A stretch of DNA of 64,000 bases, taken from positions 54,668 through 118,667 of the forward strand of contig NZ_JAUQSZ010000015.1 in the NCBI RefSeq assembly GCF_030580995.1. Reading direction: 5' to 3'. The translations under genes and the position numbers were made by a program. The DNA comes from Sphingomonas immobilis. Lineage in GTDB: Bacteria; Pseudomonadota; Alphaproteobacteria; Sphingomonadales; Sphingomonadaceae. Under the pieces are notes generated by a model. It saw only the letters and a program-made list of their open reading frames with translations. It was not told the origin of the DNA and ran no database searches. This document shows positions 45,906-55,289 of this stretch, piece after piece. Position 1 is the stretch's first letter. Every line of letters starts with the position of its first letter.

Positions 45906-46354
45906 AAGGCGAGCGCCAGCCGGTCCTGCATCGATCGCACCGGACTTTCGACGACAAGCTCCCCGACCTGCGCCTCGTCGAGCAGGCCGACACGGCGGTA
46001 CAGTTCCGCGCTCGACGCGATCAGCGCCTGCGCCCGCCCCGGCAGCGCCGCCACCGCAGCCGGCTCGCTGACCGGCGCGGGGCCGAGCCGGCGTGAGGGA
46101 TCGAGCGCGTCGCGCGGCGCCATCTCGCCGACGCCCACGGCCCGCTGCGTCAGCAGCCAGGCGATGACGTGCATCAGTCGCGTCGTCACCTTCAACGATT
46201 CGCAACTGAACGACACGCGCGCGAGCGGATCGAGGCCCTCGCGGTCGCTCTTCCCGCCCTCGTCGAAATAGCTGCGCGCTTCGTCCGCGAGCACCATCGC
46301 ATCGACGTACAGCACGTCGATCAGGCGATCATGGATTCGCGAGTCGGTCGTCAT
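45902..46354 (-). CDS. DUF1465 family protein
   Basis: The 150-residue protein has the DUF1465 layout: a helical start HDRLIDVLYVDAMVLADEAR, then GLDPLARVSFSCESLKVTTRL, and VIAWLLTQRAV. These proteins are restricted to alphaproteobacteria and act in cell-cycle or regulatory contexts, but no activity is certain. ATG 46354 (MTTDSRIHDRLID) is chosen; an ATG three codons further upstream is possible. It is convergent with gamma carbonic anhydrase by 4 nt and upstream of the YdcH-like gene. Confidence 0.85.
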   Translation of the reverse strand: MTTDSRIHDRLIDVLYVDAMVLADEARSYFDEGGKSDREGLDPLARVSFSCESLKVTTRLMHVIAWLLTQRAVGVGEMAPRDALDPSRRLGPAPVSEPAAVAALPGRAQALIASSAELYRRVGLLDEAQVGELVVESPVRSMQDRLALAF

Positions 46355-46472
46355 TCCCCTCATGACGATGTGGTGACACAATCGGTTCCGCTGCGGTATA
46401 GGGGCTGTCGCGGAGCAGCGTCCCAATCCGCTACGCCCACTCCGGGCCGGGGGCCCGCATCTCCCTCAAACA

Positions 46473-46670
46473 TCACGCGATTATATCGGGGATCATCTGA
46501 TCCTCGAGCATTGCGATCTCGTCGCGGAGCCGCAATTTGCGTTTCTTGAAGCGGGCGAGCTGAAGCTGATCGGCCGAGCCGCCATCGATCAGCGCGCCGA
46601 TCGCGGTGTCGAGGTCGCGATGTTCGATCCTGAGCGTCTCGAGCCGCTTGCCGATGACAGTGCCGTCCAT
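46473..46670 (-). CDS. YdcH family (DUF465) small protein
   Basis: The 65-residue protein matches the YdcH/DUF465 family: IEHRDLDTAIGALI then QLQLARFKKRKLRLRDEIAML. It forms an amphipathic helical hairpin. Function unknown. A second, shorter homologue lies divergently 178 nt away. Confidence 0.88.
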   Translation of the reverse strand: MDGTVIGKRLETLRIEHRDLDTAIGALIDGGSADQLQLARFKKRKLRLRDEIAMLEDQMIPDIIA

Positions 46671-46847
46671 CCGTCCCCCGATTCCCGGCCCAGACTTAGC
46701 AAATAGAGCGGTTCGGGCGAGACCCCAAAACGGGTCGTCGCACGATTTGCCTCAACGTGTCGAATTGCGGCGAATCAGGGGCAGACAATTAACCCGGATC
46801 GTGATGTACTTCGTTCCCCTGCCACCGAACGAAGGAGGAACGCTTTC

Positions 46848-47003
46848 ATGCAGACCGCGCATTTCGAGGCCCTTGAGGCCAAGCATGCAGTCCTCGAACG
46901 AAAGATCAGCGCCGAGTCGCAACGACCCCTGCCTGATAGCGCGATGTTGGCCGCGCTCAAGAAGCAAAAGCTCCGGGTAAAGGAAGAAATGACGATCGTC
47001 TGA
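46848..47003 (+). CDS. Second YdcH family (DUF465) protein, 51 aa
   Basis: This 51-residue frame starts ATG at 46848 behind an excellent AAGGAGGAA site. It contains the DUF465-like pattern EALEAKHAVLERKI, then DSAMLAALKKQKLRVKEEM. It is helical and cytosolic. It may have arisen from duplication with the divergent 46473 gene; both share the charged helix ending KLR-x-E/D-E. It is easy to miss because of its size. Confidence 0.85.
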   Translation: MQTAHFEALEAKHAVLERKISAESQRPLPDSAMLAALKKQKLRVKEEMTIV

Positions 47004-47055
47004 TCGCCGGAGCGGCTCGGGCGGTTCTGCCGTCCGGGCCCAGCCCGATACAGGC

Positions 47056-47409
47056 TTATTTCGACTTGGCGCCGCCCACCGGCTTGCGCGCCGCCAGCGG
47101 ATCGATCGGCCGCTCGAACGACACGCCGATCCGCCCCTCGCTCGACCAGGCCACCGTGCCGTTGACCCAGCCCACACCGCGCAGATCGAATTCCACCGCC
47201 GTGCCTTCGTCCAGACCGCGCGGATATTCCGCCATCAGCCCGCCTGGCGCAAGGTTGCGCACGCGCACCGGCAGCGCCGTCTCGCGCGTCGATCCGATGA
47301 CGTTGAGGATCGACATCAGGAACAGGCTGTCGCGCGGCTTCATCCGCTCGGGGCCATAGCCCTCGGCGTCGGTGCCTTCGTTGGGTCCGTTCGAAATCTG
47401 GTCCATCAC
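47056..47409 (-). CDS. PilZ domain protein
   Basis: The 117-residue protein has the PilZ beta-barrel pattern: RVRNLAPGGLMAEYP near residue 50 and a glycine-rich strand RGVGWVNGTVAWSSEGRIGVSFER near 78. PilZ domains bind cyclic-di-GMP via RxxxR and DxSxxG; here the second motif is degenerate (LAPGG), so binding is uncertain. It may be a c-di-GMP-independent member. It lies in a region with dksA and a second PilZ gene (54966). Confidence 0.85.
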   Translation of the reverse strand: MMDQISNGPNEGTDAEGYGPERMKPRDSLFLMSILNVIGSTRETALPVRVRNLAPGGLMAEYPRGLDEGTAVEFDLRGVGWVNGTVAWSSEGRIGVSFERPIDPLAARKPVGGAKSK

Positions 47410-47496
47410 TTCCGTCGCTACGCTTGCGTGTCGGGATCGGACCTAGACCGAAAACGTGTCGAACTCTTTAAAACACGCGGAGCCGCGCGGCTTAAA

Positions 47497-47967
47497 TCAG
47501 TCCTCGCGCGAGATTTTCTCGTGGCGTTCGTGGCGCTCCTGCGCCTCGACCGTCATCGTCGCGATCGGGCGCGCTTCGAGGCGGCCGAGCGAGATCGGCT
47601 CGCCGGTCACTTCGCAATAGCCGTACTCGCCTTCCTCGATCCGCCGCAGCGCCGCGTCGATCTTGGAGATCAGCTTGCGTTGCCGGTCGCGCGTGCGCAG
47701 CTCGATCGACCAGTCGGTCTCGCTCGATGCGCGGTCGGTCAGGTCCGCCTCGCGCAGCGAATCGATCTGGAGCTGCGACAGCGTGCCTGCCGACTCCTTC
47801 AGGATCGCGTCCTTCCAGTTCTGCAGCTTGTCGCGGAAATACGCCTGCTGGCGTGGATTCATGAAGGGTTCTTCGGCGCTGGGCCGATATCCGTCTCCAC
47901 CTTCACCACCCGCCGCAGGCGGTTCGAAACTCGCGGGTTCATCTAGCCTAATCAAGACCGTCGCCAT
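47497..47967 (-). CDS. dksA: RNA polymerase-binding transcription factor DksA
   Basis: DksA works with ppGpp to control transcription from stable RNA promoters. The 156-residue protein starts MATVLIRLDEPASFEPPA, typical of sphingomonads. It has the coiled coil (MNPRQQAYFRDKLQNWKDAI) and the C-terminal block EEGEYGYCEVTGEPISLGRL. The zinc finger region holds one cysteine (YCEVTG) rather than four, which matches the reduced-cysteine DksA type in alphaproteobacteria. ATG 47967 is preferred over a longer upstream frame. Confidence 0.95.
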   Translation of the reverse strand: MATVLIRLDEPASFEPPAAGGEGGDGYRPSAEEPFMNPRQQAYFRDKLQNWKDAILKESAGTLSQLQIDSLREADLTDRASSETDWSIELRTRDRQRKLISKIDAALRRIEEGEYGYCEVTGEPISLGRLEARPIATMTVEAQERHERHEKISRED

Positions 47968-48361
47968 CCAATCACTGCCCGAACGCCCCTCGGGCCACGC
48001 GCTACAGGGCCCAAATCCATCCGGGCCGAGCCCCTCTATGAGCGCGCCTATAGCCATGCGCTTCGCCCACCACAAGCAACCCGCCACGCGACGCCCTCGC
48101 TCACGGATGGAGGGGCCCGCCGGCAAATATGGTTAACAACAACTTCACTGAAATCTGAACACGCGCGAAACCGTATCATGACGATACGTTAACCATATCC
48201 CGCTCGGCAAAGTTGCTTCACGTCAACAGAATAGGTCCGAATGTTTGGTTAAGACTATTGAACTTAACTTTTTGTTGGCTTCTTTAGGCAAGTAGCGGCT
48301 CACCGCTGAAGTATTCATGGCCCGGATTCCCTCGGGATGATGGCAACGAAAGAGTTAGATC
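47968..48361. promoter_or_regulatory. Regulatory gap between dksA and the PEP-CTERM-like gene
   Basis: No gene is seen. The stretch from 48127 to 48300 is AT-rich. It contains two exact copies of the CtrA half-site TTAACCAT, in inverted orientation (minus strand at 48129-48136, plus strand at 48189-48196). A GGTTAA at 48247-48252 is also present. Full TTAA-N7-TTAA boxes are absent. The divergent promoters of dksA and the surface protein must lie here. Confidence 0.5.
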
Positions 48362-49357
48362 ATGTCGGTGCGGATGGCCTTGGCAAAATTGTGTGCCTGC
48401 ACGTGTGGCGGCGCGATCGTCGGCGGTGGAGCAGTCCACGTCGCCGAGGTGTCGCACCCCAAGCCGGCGTATGTTCAGAAAGCGACCAAGCGAGTCGTCC
48501 GCCGCACGGCGGTGGCAAGCGGCGGCAAGGTTCGCCGAGTCGTGACCAAGACGGTCGCGTCCTGCCCGCCCGCCGTCGTCACAATGACGAGCCAGGGCGC
48601 GCCGATCCCGATGCCGCTTCCCGACGCGCAGCCCTATAGCGGCGGCGGCGGTGGCGGCGGTCTCGCCGTGATCGGCGGCGGTGGCGGCTTCGGCGGCGGT
48701 TTCGGCGGTGGCGGCGGCTTCTTCGGCGGCTCGTTCGGCGGCGGCGGCAGCTCGGGCAGCGGCGGCATCGTCATCTCCTCGACCTCGTCGTCGAGCGGCG
48801 GATCGACCTCGTCGGCCAGTGGCGGATCGGGCGGGTCGTCCACGTCGTCGGCAAGCGGCGGCTCCTCCACCTCGACCGGCGGCGCGAACGTCTCCAGCAC
48901 CTCTTCCTCGGGCGGTTCGAGCGGCAACGTCTCGTCGGCCTCGGGCGGGTCGAGCGGCAACGTGTCCTCGTCGTCGAGCGGCAACGTCTCATCCTCGTCG
49001 AGCGGCAACGTCTCCTCGGCGTCCTCGACCTCGTCGAGCTCGAGCGGCAACGTATCCTCGTCGACCTCCTCGTCGTCGAGCGGCAACGTCACCTCTTCGG
49101 CCTCGGGCAGCACGTCCACGTCGAGCGCGTCGAGCGGCTCGAGCAGCTATGCGTCGAGCAGCCACGGTTTCCCAAGCTCCAGCGGCCATCCTGGTCATCC
49201 CGGCCATCCGGGCGGCCCCGGTGGTCCTCCGGGTGGTCCGGGCGGCCCACCTGCGCCGGTCCCCGCGCCGCCGATGGTGCTGCTGTTCGGTGCCGCCGCA
49301 GCCGCGCTGGTCGGCCGCAAGCGCTTCGCCAAGAAGTCGGTCGAAGCAGAGGCCTGA
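48362..49357 (+). CDS. Gly/Ser-rich repeat protein with PEP-CTERM-like tail
   Basis: The 331-residue protein has a hydrophobic start and a basic KRVVRRTAVASGGKVRRV block. A poly-Gly segment and a long Ser/Thr/Gly region follow, with SSGNVSS repeated at least seven times; each repeat contains an N-x-S/T sequon-like NVS. The C-terminus has a Pro-Ala-Pro motif, a helix of about 15 residues (VLLFGAAAAALVG) and an Arg/Lys cluster, the tripartite layout of a PEP-CTERM sorting signal. The motif reads PAPP instead of PEPP. No exosortase gene lies in the window. Surface or exopolysaccharide-linked function is inferred. Confidence 0.8.
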   Translation: MSVRMALAKLCACTCGGAIVGGGAVHVAEVSHPKPAYVQKATKRVVRRTAVASGGKVRRVVTKTVASCPPAVVTMTSQGAPIPMPLPDAQPYSGGGGGGGLAVIGGGGGFGGGFGGGGGFFGGSFGGGGSSGSGGIVISSTSSSSGGSTSSASGGSGGSSTSSASGGSSTSTGGANVSSTSSSGGSSGNVSSASGGSSGNVSSSSSGNVSSSSSGNVSSASSTSSSSSGNVSSSTSSSSSGNVTSSASGSTSTSSASSGSSSYASSSHGFPSSSGHPGHPGHPGGPGGPPGGPGGPPAPVPAPPMVLLFGAAAAALVGRKRFAKKSVEAEA

Positions 49358-49377
49358 GCGCCCCCCTGAGCGCCCAT

Positions 49378-49459
49378 CGTCACCCCAGCGAACGCTGGGG
49401 TCTCATGGGGCCAGCGCGCGCGCTATCACCGCGAGACCCCAGCTTTCGCTGGGGTGACG
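49378..49459. repeat. Paired GTCACCCCAGC palindromes
   Basis: Arms CGTCACCCCAGCGAACGCTGGGGTCTC and GAGACCCCAGCTTTCGCTGGGGTGACG face each other across about 28 nt. Same family as the units around the GIY-YIG gene at 61491 and 61842. Confidence 0.85.
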
Positions 49460-49478
49460 GGATCGGGTGACGCGCGTT

Positions 49479-49919
49479 TCAGGCCGCCTTGATCGCCTTC
49501 TCGATGTCCGGGATCGGATGATCGGTCAGATCCTTGTCGATCTCGCCCTTCAACCGCGCTTTCACCTCCGAATGGTAGTGCGTCCGCAACACGCCGAGCG
49601 TGCGCGGCGGCGCGACGACGATCAGCGACTCAAAATCGTTCGACAGCGCCTTCTCCTTCAGCAGCAATCCGGCATCCGCGGCGAAGCGCTCCTCGTTCTG
49701 GCGGTGGAAATCGGTCTCGCCGACGGCCGACCCGCCCGGCCCCGGCCCGCCAGGTGAGCGCCCCGCCGGCCCGGTCTTGATCTCGCGGTCGGGCTCGTCG
49801 GCATGTTCGCGCGCGTGTTCCACGACCAGGTTGGGATAGACGTCGTCGCCCTCGTTGCGCAGCAACAGCAGCTTGCGCCCGTCCAGCACCAGCACGGCTG
49901 CGTCATGGGGGATGTGCAT
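49479..49919 (-). CDS. Host attachment family protein (baeRF_family12-like)
   Basis: The 146-residue protein fits the host attachment family (PF10116), related to the eRF1 domain. The N-terminal DAAVLVLDGRKLLLLRNEGD and the C-terminal FESLIVVAPPRTLGVLRTHYH and KGEIDKDLTDHPIPDI blocks are characteristic. Such proteins are implicated in Agrobacterium attachment by annotation only. It is divergent from serS and convergent with the surface-protein gene. Confidence 0.9.
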   Translation of the reverse strand: MHIPHDAAVLVLDGRKLLLLRNEGDDVYPNLVVEHAREHADEPDREIKTGPAGRSPGGPGPGGSAVGETDFHRQNEERFAADAGLLLKEKALSNDFESLIVVAPPRTLGVLRTHYHSEVKARLKGEIDKDLTDHPIPDIEKAIKAA

Positions 49920-50005
49920 GATCTCTCTCCAATATCGTGGAGAGGGTGAACGCGCGGGCGGTACGGCGGGTTGCGCCCGCCCGCCCTCGCCGCCATAGCC
50001 CGGCC

Positions 50006-51280
<1,275 letters not shown>

Positions 51281-51290
51281 ACGCCTTTCT

Positions 51291-51423
51291 ATCCTCCCTC
51301 GCGCAGCGGGGGAGGTGGCGTGCGCAGCATGACGGAGGGGGCCGGGCCGCGAGCGCAGCGCTTGCGGAAACGCCCCCTCCACCGCCTGCGGCGGTCCCCC
51401 TCCCCCGCTGCGCGAGGGAGGAT
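51291..51423. repeat. 25-bp perfect inverted repeat after serS
   Basis: Arms at 51291-51315 and 51399-51423 are exact reverse complements. The spacer includes GACGGAGGGGG and CCCCCTCC words as in the repeat near 30385. Non-coding. Confidence 0.85.
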
Positions 51424-51448
51424 TAGAAAATGCGCATCCTTCCAAATT

Positions 51449-51568
51449 CCGTTCGGGCTGAGCTTGTCGAAGCCCTGCCCTTTCTTCGTGCCAAGAAGGG
51501 CAGCCCCCTTCGGCTGGCTGGCAAAGCCAGCCGCTCAGGACAGGCTTCGACAGGCTCAGGGCGAACGG
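51449..51568. repeat. Composite CCGTTCG repeat with inner palindrome before surE
   Basis: The outer arms resemble the 45289 pair. Between them lies a second palindrome, GGCTGGCTGGCAAAGCCAGCC near 51513-51533, shared with the repeat at 55290. The right end abuts the surE leader. Confidence 0.8.
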
Positions 51569-51578
51569 GGTTCAGGTA

Positions 51579-52343
51579 ATGCGCATTCTCCTCTCCAACG
51601 ACGACGGCATCCACGCCCCCGGCCTCGCCGTACTCGAACGCATCGCGCGCACCATCTCGGACGACATCACCATCGTCGCGCCGATCGAGGAACAATCGGG
51701 CAAGGGCCGCTCGCTGACCCTTACCGAGCCCGTCCGCCTGCGCAATTTCGGAGAGAAGCGCTGGGCCGTCACCGGCACGCCAACCGACGCGGTGATGTTC
51801 GCGCTCGGTGAGATCATGAAGGATGCCAAGCCCGACCTCATCCTCTCCGGCGTCAATCGCGGCGCAAATCTCGGCGAGGACGTCAGCTATTCGGGCACCG
51901 TTGCCGCCGCGATGGAGGGCGCGCAGGCCGGCATCCGCTCGATCGCGCTCAGCCAGCGCTACGAAACGACCGGCCTGGGTGCCGACGTCAGCTTCGCCGC
52001 CGCCGAAGTCTGGGGAGAGCGGGTTCTGCGCCCCCTGCTCGACGCGCCGCTCGGTCACCGCACGCTCGTCAACGTCAACTTCCCGCCGGTCGCGCCCGAT
52101 GATGTGAAGGGCGTCCGCGTCGTCGCACAAGGCCTGCGCGACTACGGCCGCGTGAAGCTCGACAAGCGCAAGGATCCGCGCGGCTTCGATTATTACTGGC
52201 TCAACCTCGGCCGCATCCCGCATACGCCGATGGAAGCGACCGACCTCGAGGCGATCGAGCAGGGCTATGTCACCGTCACGCCGCTCCATCTCGACCTGAC
52301 GCATTACGCCTCGCTGGTTATGCTTAACGAAAAATTTGCCTGA
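51579..52343 (+). CDS. surE: 5'/3'-nucleotidase SurE
   Basis: SurE is a metal-dependent phosphatase active on nucleoside monophosphates. The 254-residue protein starts MRILLSNDDGIHAPGL, with the acidic metal motif NDDG. VNRGANLGEDVSYSGTVAAAMEGA near residue 92 is the conserved substrate segment. It is followed 20 nt later by the LysM/M23 lipoprotein gene, probably in one operon, as in the common surE-pcm-nlpD arrangement, here without pcm. Confidence 0.96.
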   Translation: MRILLSNDDGIHAPGLAVLERIARTISDDITIVAPIEEQSGKGRSLTLTEPVRLRNFGEKRWAVTGTPTDAVMFALGEIMKDAKPDLILSGVNRGANLGEDVSYSGTVAAAMEGAQAGIRSIALSQRYETTGLGADVSFAAAEVWGERVLRPLLDAPLGHRTLVNVNFPPVAPDDVKGVRVVAQGLRDYGRVKLDKRKDPRGFDYYWLNLGRIPHTPMEATDLEAIEQGYVTVTPLHLDLTHYASLVMLNEKFA

Positions 52344-52363
52344 CCGCGTCTAGCAGGGCTGCC

Positions 52364-53563
52364 ATGAGACCATGGCAGGCCAGTTGCGGAGTATATCGCG
52401 TGTTGCTGATCCTCGTGGCGGGCGCGCTGGGGGGATGTATCCCGCAGACCGACCGGCCGGACCCCTATTACAATCCCCAATATGATCGTCCTCAGGCCGA
52501 CCGCCGCGACGATCCGCGCTACGATCCCCGGTACGATCGGCGCGACGAGTATCCGCAGCAGGATCGCGCCGACGACCGCCGCGATTACCGCGATCCGGCC
52601 GACGACCAGTACGAGCGCCCGCGCTATGACGACGGCGTCTCCGCGCTGCCCGCGCCGCCGCCCGCCTGGCGCGCGCAGCCCGTCACGCCCGATGCGCAGA
52701 GCGTCGATGCGACCAGCTACACCGTTCGTGCAGGCGACATGCTGCGCCAGGTCGCGGAGCGCACCGGCGCGGGATCGGAAGCGATCGCGCGCGCCAACGA
52801 TCTGCCGCCGCCCTTCACGATCCGCCCCGGCCAGCGCCTGACCATTCCCGCCGGCCGCTATCACCTCGTCCGCGCCGGCCAGACCGGCATCGCCATCGCC
52901 CGCGCCTACGGTATCGACTGGCACCGGATCGTCGATGCGAACGACCTCGTCGAGCCCTATACCCTGCGCGTCGGCATGCGCGTGCTGATCCCCGGCGACG
53001 CCTCGACGCCCGCCACGCCGCGCACCGCCGCCGAGCGCGCCGCCGCTTTCCGCCTCGATATCGACGACATCCTGACCGGCGGCGAACCCGCGCTCGCGAC
53101 CAATCAGCGCACCACGCCCGCCTTCACCACGCCGCGCCGCGCTTTGCCCTCGACGGCGGCGATCACCGCACCGTCACGGCTGCGCGGCGGCTTCGAATGG
53201 CCGGTGCAGGGCCGCGTCGTCGCGCATTTCGGCCCCGGCAATGCCAGCGGCGAGAAATACAACGGCATCAAGATCGCCGTGCCGAAGAACACGCCGATCC
53301 TCGCCGCCGCCGACGGCACCGTCGCCTATGTCGGCAGCGAAGTGCCGAACCTCGGCGGCGTCGTCATCCTCAAGCACGGCGACAATTGGAACAGCGTCTA
53401 CGGCCACGCCAGCCAGTTGCTCGTCCAGCGCGGGCAGGCGGTGAAGCGCGGCCAGACCATCGCGCTGTCCGGCGAAACCGGCCTCGCGACGCAGCCCGAG
53501 GTGCATTTCGAACTGCGCAAAGGCCGCACGCCCGTCGATCCGCTGGGGCAATTGCCGCGCTGA
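52364..53563 (+). CDS. LysM/M23 peptidoglycan peptidase lipoprotein, NlpD-like
   Basis: The 399-residue protein has a lipoprotein signal (LLILVAGALGGC). A Pro/Asp/Arg/Tyr-rich low-complexity linker follows (about residues 30-90). Two LysM-type modules are seen: SYTVRAGDMLRQVAERTGAG near 120 and RYHLVRAGQTGIAIARAYGI near 165. The C-terminal M23 (LytM-like) domain has FGPGNASGEKYNGIKIAV and HASQLLVQRGQAVKRG. The usual HxxxD catalytic motif of M23 reads KYNGIKI here, so the enzyme may be catalytically degenerate and act as an amidase activator, like NlpD. A GTG at about 52400 is an alternative start. Confidence 0.9.
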   Translation: MRPWQASCGVYRVLLILVAGALGGCIPQTDRPDPYYNPQYDRPQADRRDDPRYDPRYDRRDEYPQQDRADDRRDYRDPADDQYERPRYDDGVSALPAPPPAWRAQPVTPDAQSVDATSYTVRAGDMLRQVAERTGAGSEAIARANDLPPPFTIRPGQRLTIPAGRYHLVRAGQTGIAIARAYGIDWHRIVDANDLVEPYTLRVGMRVLIPGDASTPATPRTAAERAAAFRLDIDDILTGGEPALATNQRTTPAFTTPRRALPSTAAITAPSRLRGGFEWPVQGRVVAHFGPGNASGEKYNGIKIAVPKNTPILAAADGTVAYVGSEVPNLGGVVILKHGDNWNSVYGHASQLLVQRGQAVKRGQTIALSGETGLATQPEVHFELRKGRTPVDPLGQLPR

Positions 53564-53620
53564 GGAAGGCGTTTCGTCACCTTTGCCACCCCGGCGCGCC
53601 ATGCTAAGCGCCGCGCCACC

Positions 53621-54859
53621 ATGACCGAACACACGTCCGACCTGCTCACGCTGCTCGCCTCGCGCGGCTATATCCACCAGCTTACCGATGCCGCCGCGCT
53701 CGATGCGCTTGCGGCGAAGCAGGTCGTGCCCGGCTATATCGGCTTCGATCCGACCGCGCCGTCGCTCCACGTCGGCAGCCTCGTGCAGATCATGATGCTG
53801 CGCCGGATGCAGCAGACCGGCCACAAGCCGATCGTCCTGATGGGCGGCGGCACCGGCAAGATCGGCGACCCCTCGTTCAAGGACGAGGCACGCAAGCTGC
53901 TGACGGACGAAGTGATCGCGGACAACATCGCCTCGATCAAGCGCGTGTTCGAACGCTTCCTGACCTTCGGCGACGGGCCGTCGGACGCGATCATGGTCGA
54001 CAATGCCGAGTGGCTCGACAAGCTGGAGTACATCCCCTTCCTGCGCGAGATCGGCCAGCATTTCTCGGTCAACCGCATGCTCAGCTTCGATTCCGTGAAG
54101 CTCCGGCTCGATCGCGAACAGTCGCTGTCGTTCCTCGAATTCAACTACATGATCCTGCAGGGCTACGACTTCCTGGAGCTGTCGCGCCGCTTCGACTGCC
54201 GCCTGCAGATGGGCGGATCGGACCAGTGGGGCAACATCGTCAACGGCATCGAGCTCACCCGCCGCGTCGCGGGCGAAAGCGTGTTCGGCCTCACCACCCC
54301 GCTGATCACCACGGCGGACGGCGGCAAGATGGGCAAGACCATGTCGGGCGCGATCTGGCTCAACGAGGATGCGCTGCCCGCGTATGATTACTGGCAGTTC
54401 TGGCGCAACACCGACGACCGCGACGTCGGCCGCTTCCTGCGCCTGTTCACCGATCTGCCGCTCGACGAGATCGCGCGGCTCGAGGCGCTGGAAGGCGCGG
54501 AGATCAACGCCGCCAAGGTCGCCCTCGCCAACGCCGCGACCGCTTTGTGCCGGGGCGAGGACTCCGCACGCGACGCCGCCGAGACCGCGCGCAAAACCTT
54601 CGAGGAAGGTGCCGCTGGAGACGCGCTGCCGACGCTCGCCGTCACCGGGTCGATCAACATCCTCGACGCTTTGGTCGGCCTCGGCCTGGTCGCCTCCAAA
54701 GGTGAGGCGAAGCGTCTCATCAAGGGCGGCGGCGCCCGCGTGGGTGCCGACAAGGTAAGCGACGAAGGCCTCGTCATCACCGTCGGCGCGGAAGGCGTGC
54801 GGATCGCGGCGGGCAAGAAGCATCACGGGATTCTGGTCCCGGAATCTGCTGGCGGTTAG
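53621..54859 (+). CDS. tyrS: Tyrosyl-tRNA synthetase
   Basis: TyrRS charges tRNA-Tyr. The 412-residue class I protein has the HIGH-like motif in DPTAPSLHVGSL near residue 47, the substrate site QWGNIVNGIEL near 200, and the KMSKS-like loop KMGKTMSGAIWL near 233. A C-terminal S4 RNA-binding domain follows (ASKGEAKRLIKGGGARVGADKV). It starts at ATG 53621, 57 nt after the LysM/M23 stop. Confidence 0.96.
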   Translation: MTEHTSDLLTLLASRGYIHQLTDAAALDALAAKQVVPGYIGFDPTAPSLHVGSLVQIMMLRRMQQTGHKPIVLMGGGTGKIGDPSFKDEARKLLTDEVIADNIASIKRVFERFLTFGDGPSDAIMVDNAEWLDKLEYIPFLREIGQHFSVNRMLSFDSVKLRLDREQSLSFLEFNYMILQGYDFLELSRRFDCRLQMGGSDQWGNIVNGIELTRRVAGESVFGLTTPLITTADGGKMGKTMSGAIWLNEDALPAYDYWQFWRNTDDRDVGRFLRLFTDLPLDEIARLEALEGAEINAAKVALANAATALCRGEDSARDAAETARKTFEEGAAGDALPTLAVTGSINILDALVGLGLVASKGEAKRLIKGGGARVGADKVSDEGLVITVGAEGVRIAAGKKHHGILVPESAGG

Positions 54860-54965
54860 ACCAATCTACTAGTGCGCAAGACTGCGTTAAGCATGTCTGT
54901 TTCGTCGTGGTTCATGCCTCGGGCGTAGTTTTCGAACACGGTCGAGAATATAACGGACGAAAAAT

Positions 54966-55280
54966 ATGCGCTACGCTCAACGCCTTAAGGTCGATCTTCG
55001 CGAAGTCGAGCGCGACGCCGTCCATTATCGCTCGCGCGCGTCGGACGCGCAGGGCCGCGCCTTTCCGGTGCTGATCGTCAACACCTCCGCCAAGGGCCTG
55101 ATGGCGCGCTGCGAGGCCGAGCTGGTCGAGGGCGACCGCCTGCGCATCGCCCTGCCCGCCGCCGGCAATGTCGAGGCCGAAGTCCGCTGGTCGCTCGGCG
55201 GCCGCATCGGCGTCGAGTTCACCGAAGTGATCGCGCTGCCGGTCTATTACGAAATGCTCGCCGCGCTGATCCGGGGCTGA
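54966..55280 (+). CDS. PilZ domain protein
   Basis: The 104-residue protein matches a single PilZ-like barrel: RLKVDLREVERDAVHYRSR, then NTSAKGLMARCEAELVEGDRLRIAL and VRWSLGGRIGVEFTEV. The N-terminal RxxxR (RDAVHYRSR) and the NTSAKG motif suit c-di-GMP binding better than the other PilZ copy. About 100 nt of AT-richer upstream DNA should hold its promoter. Confidence 0.85.
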   Translation: MRYAQRLKVDLREVERDAVHYRSRASDAQGRAFPVLIVNTSAKGLMARCEAELVEGDRLRIALPAAGNVEAEVRWSLGGRIGVEFTEVIALPVYYEMLAALIRG

Positions 55281-55289
55281 TCCCTCTCA

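Noticed and set aside
48634..49119. Acidic repeat frame on the minus strand opposite the Gly/Ser-rich gene
   Set aside because: It is the antisense reading of the TCG/AGC-type serine repeats, which yields repeated Asp, Glu and Leu. The plus-strand protein has a signal and sorting tail.
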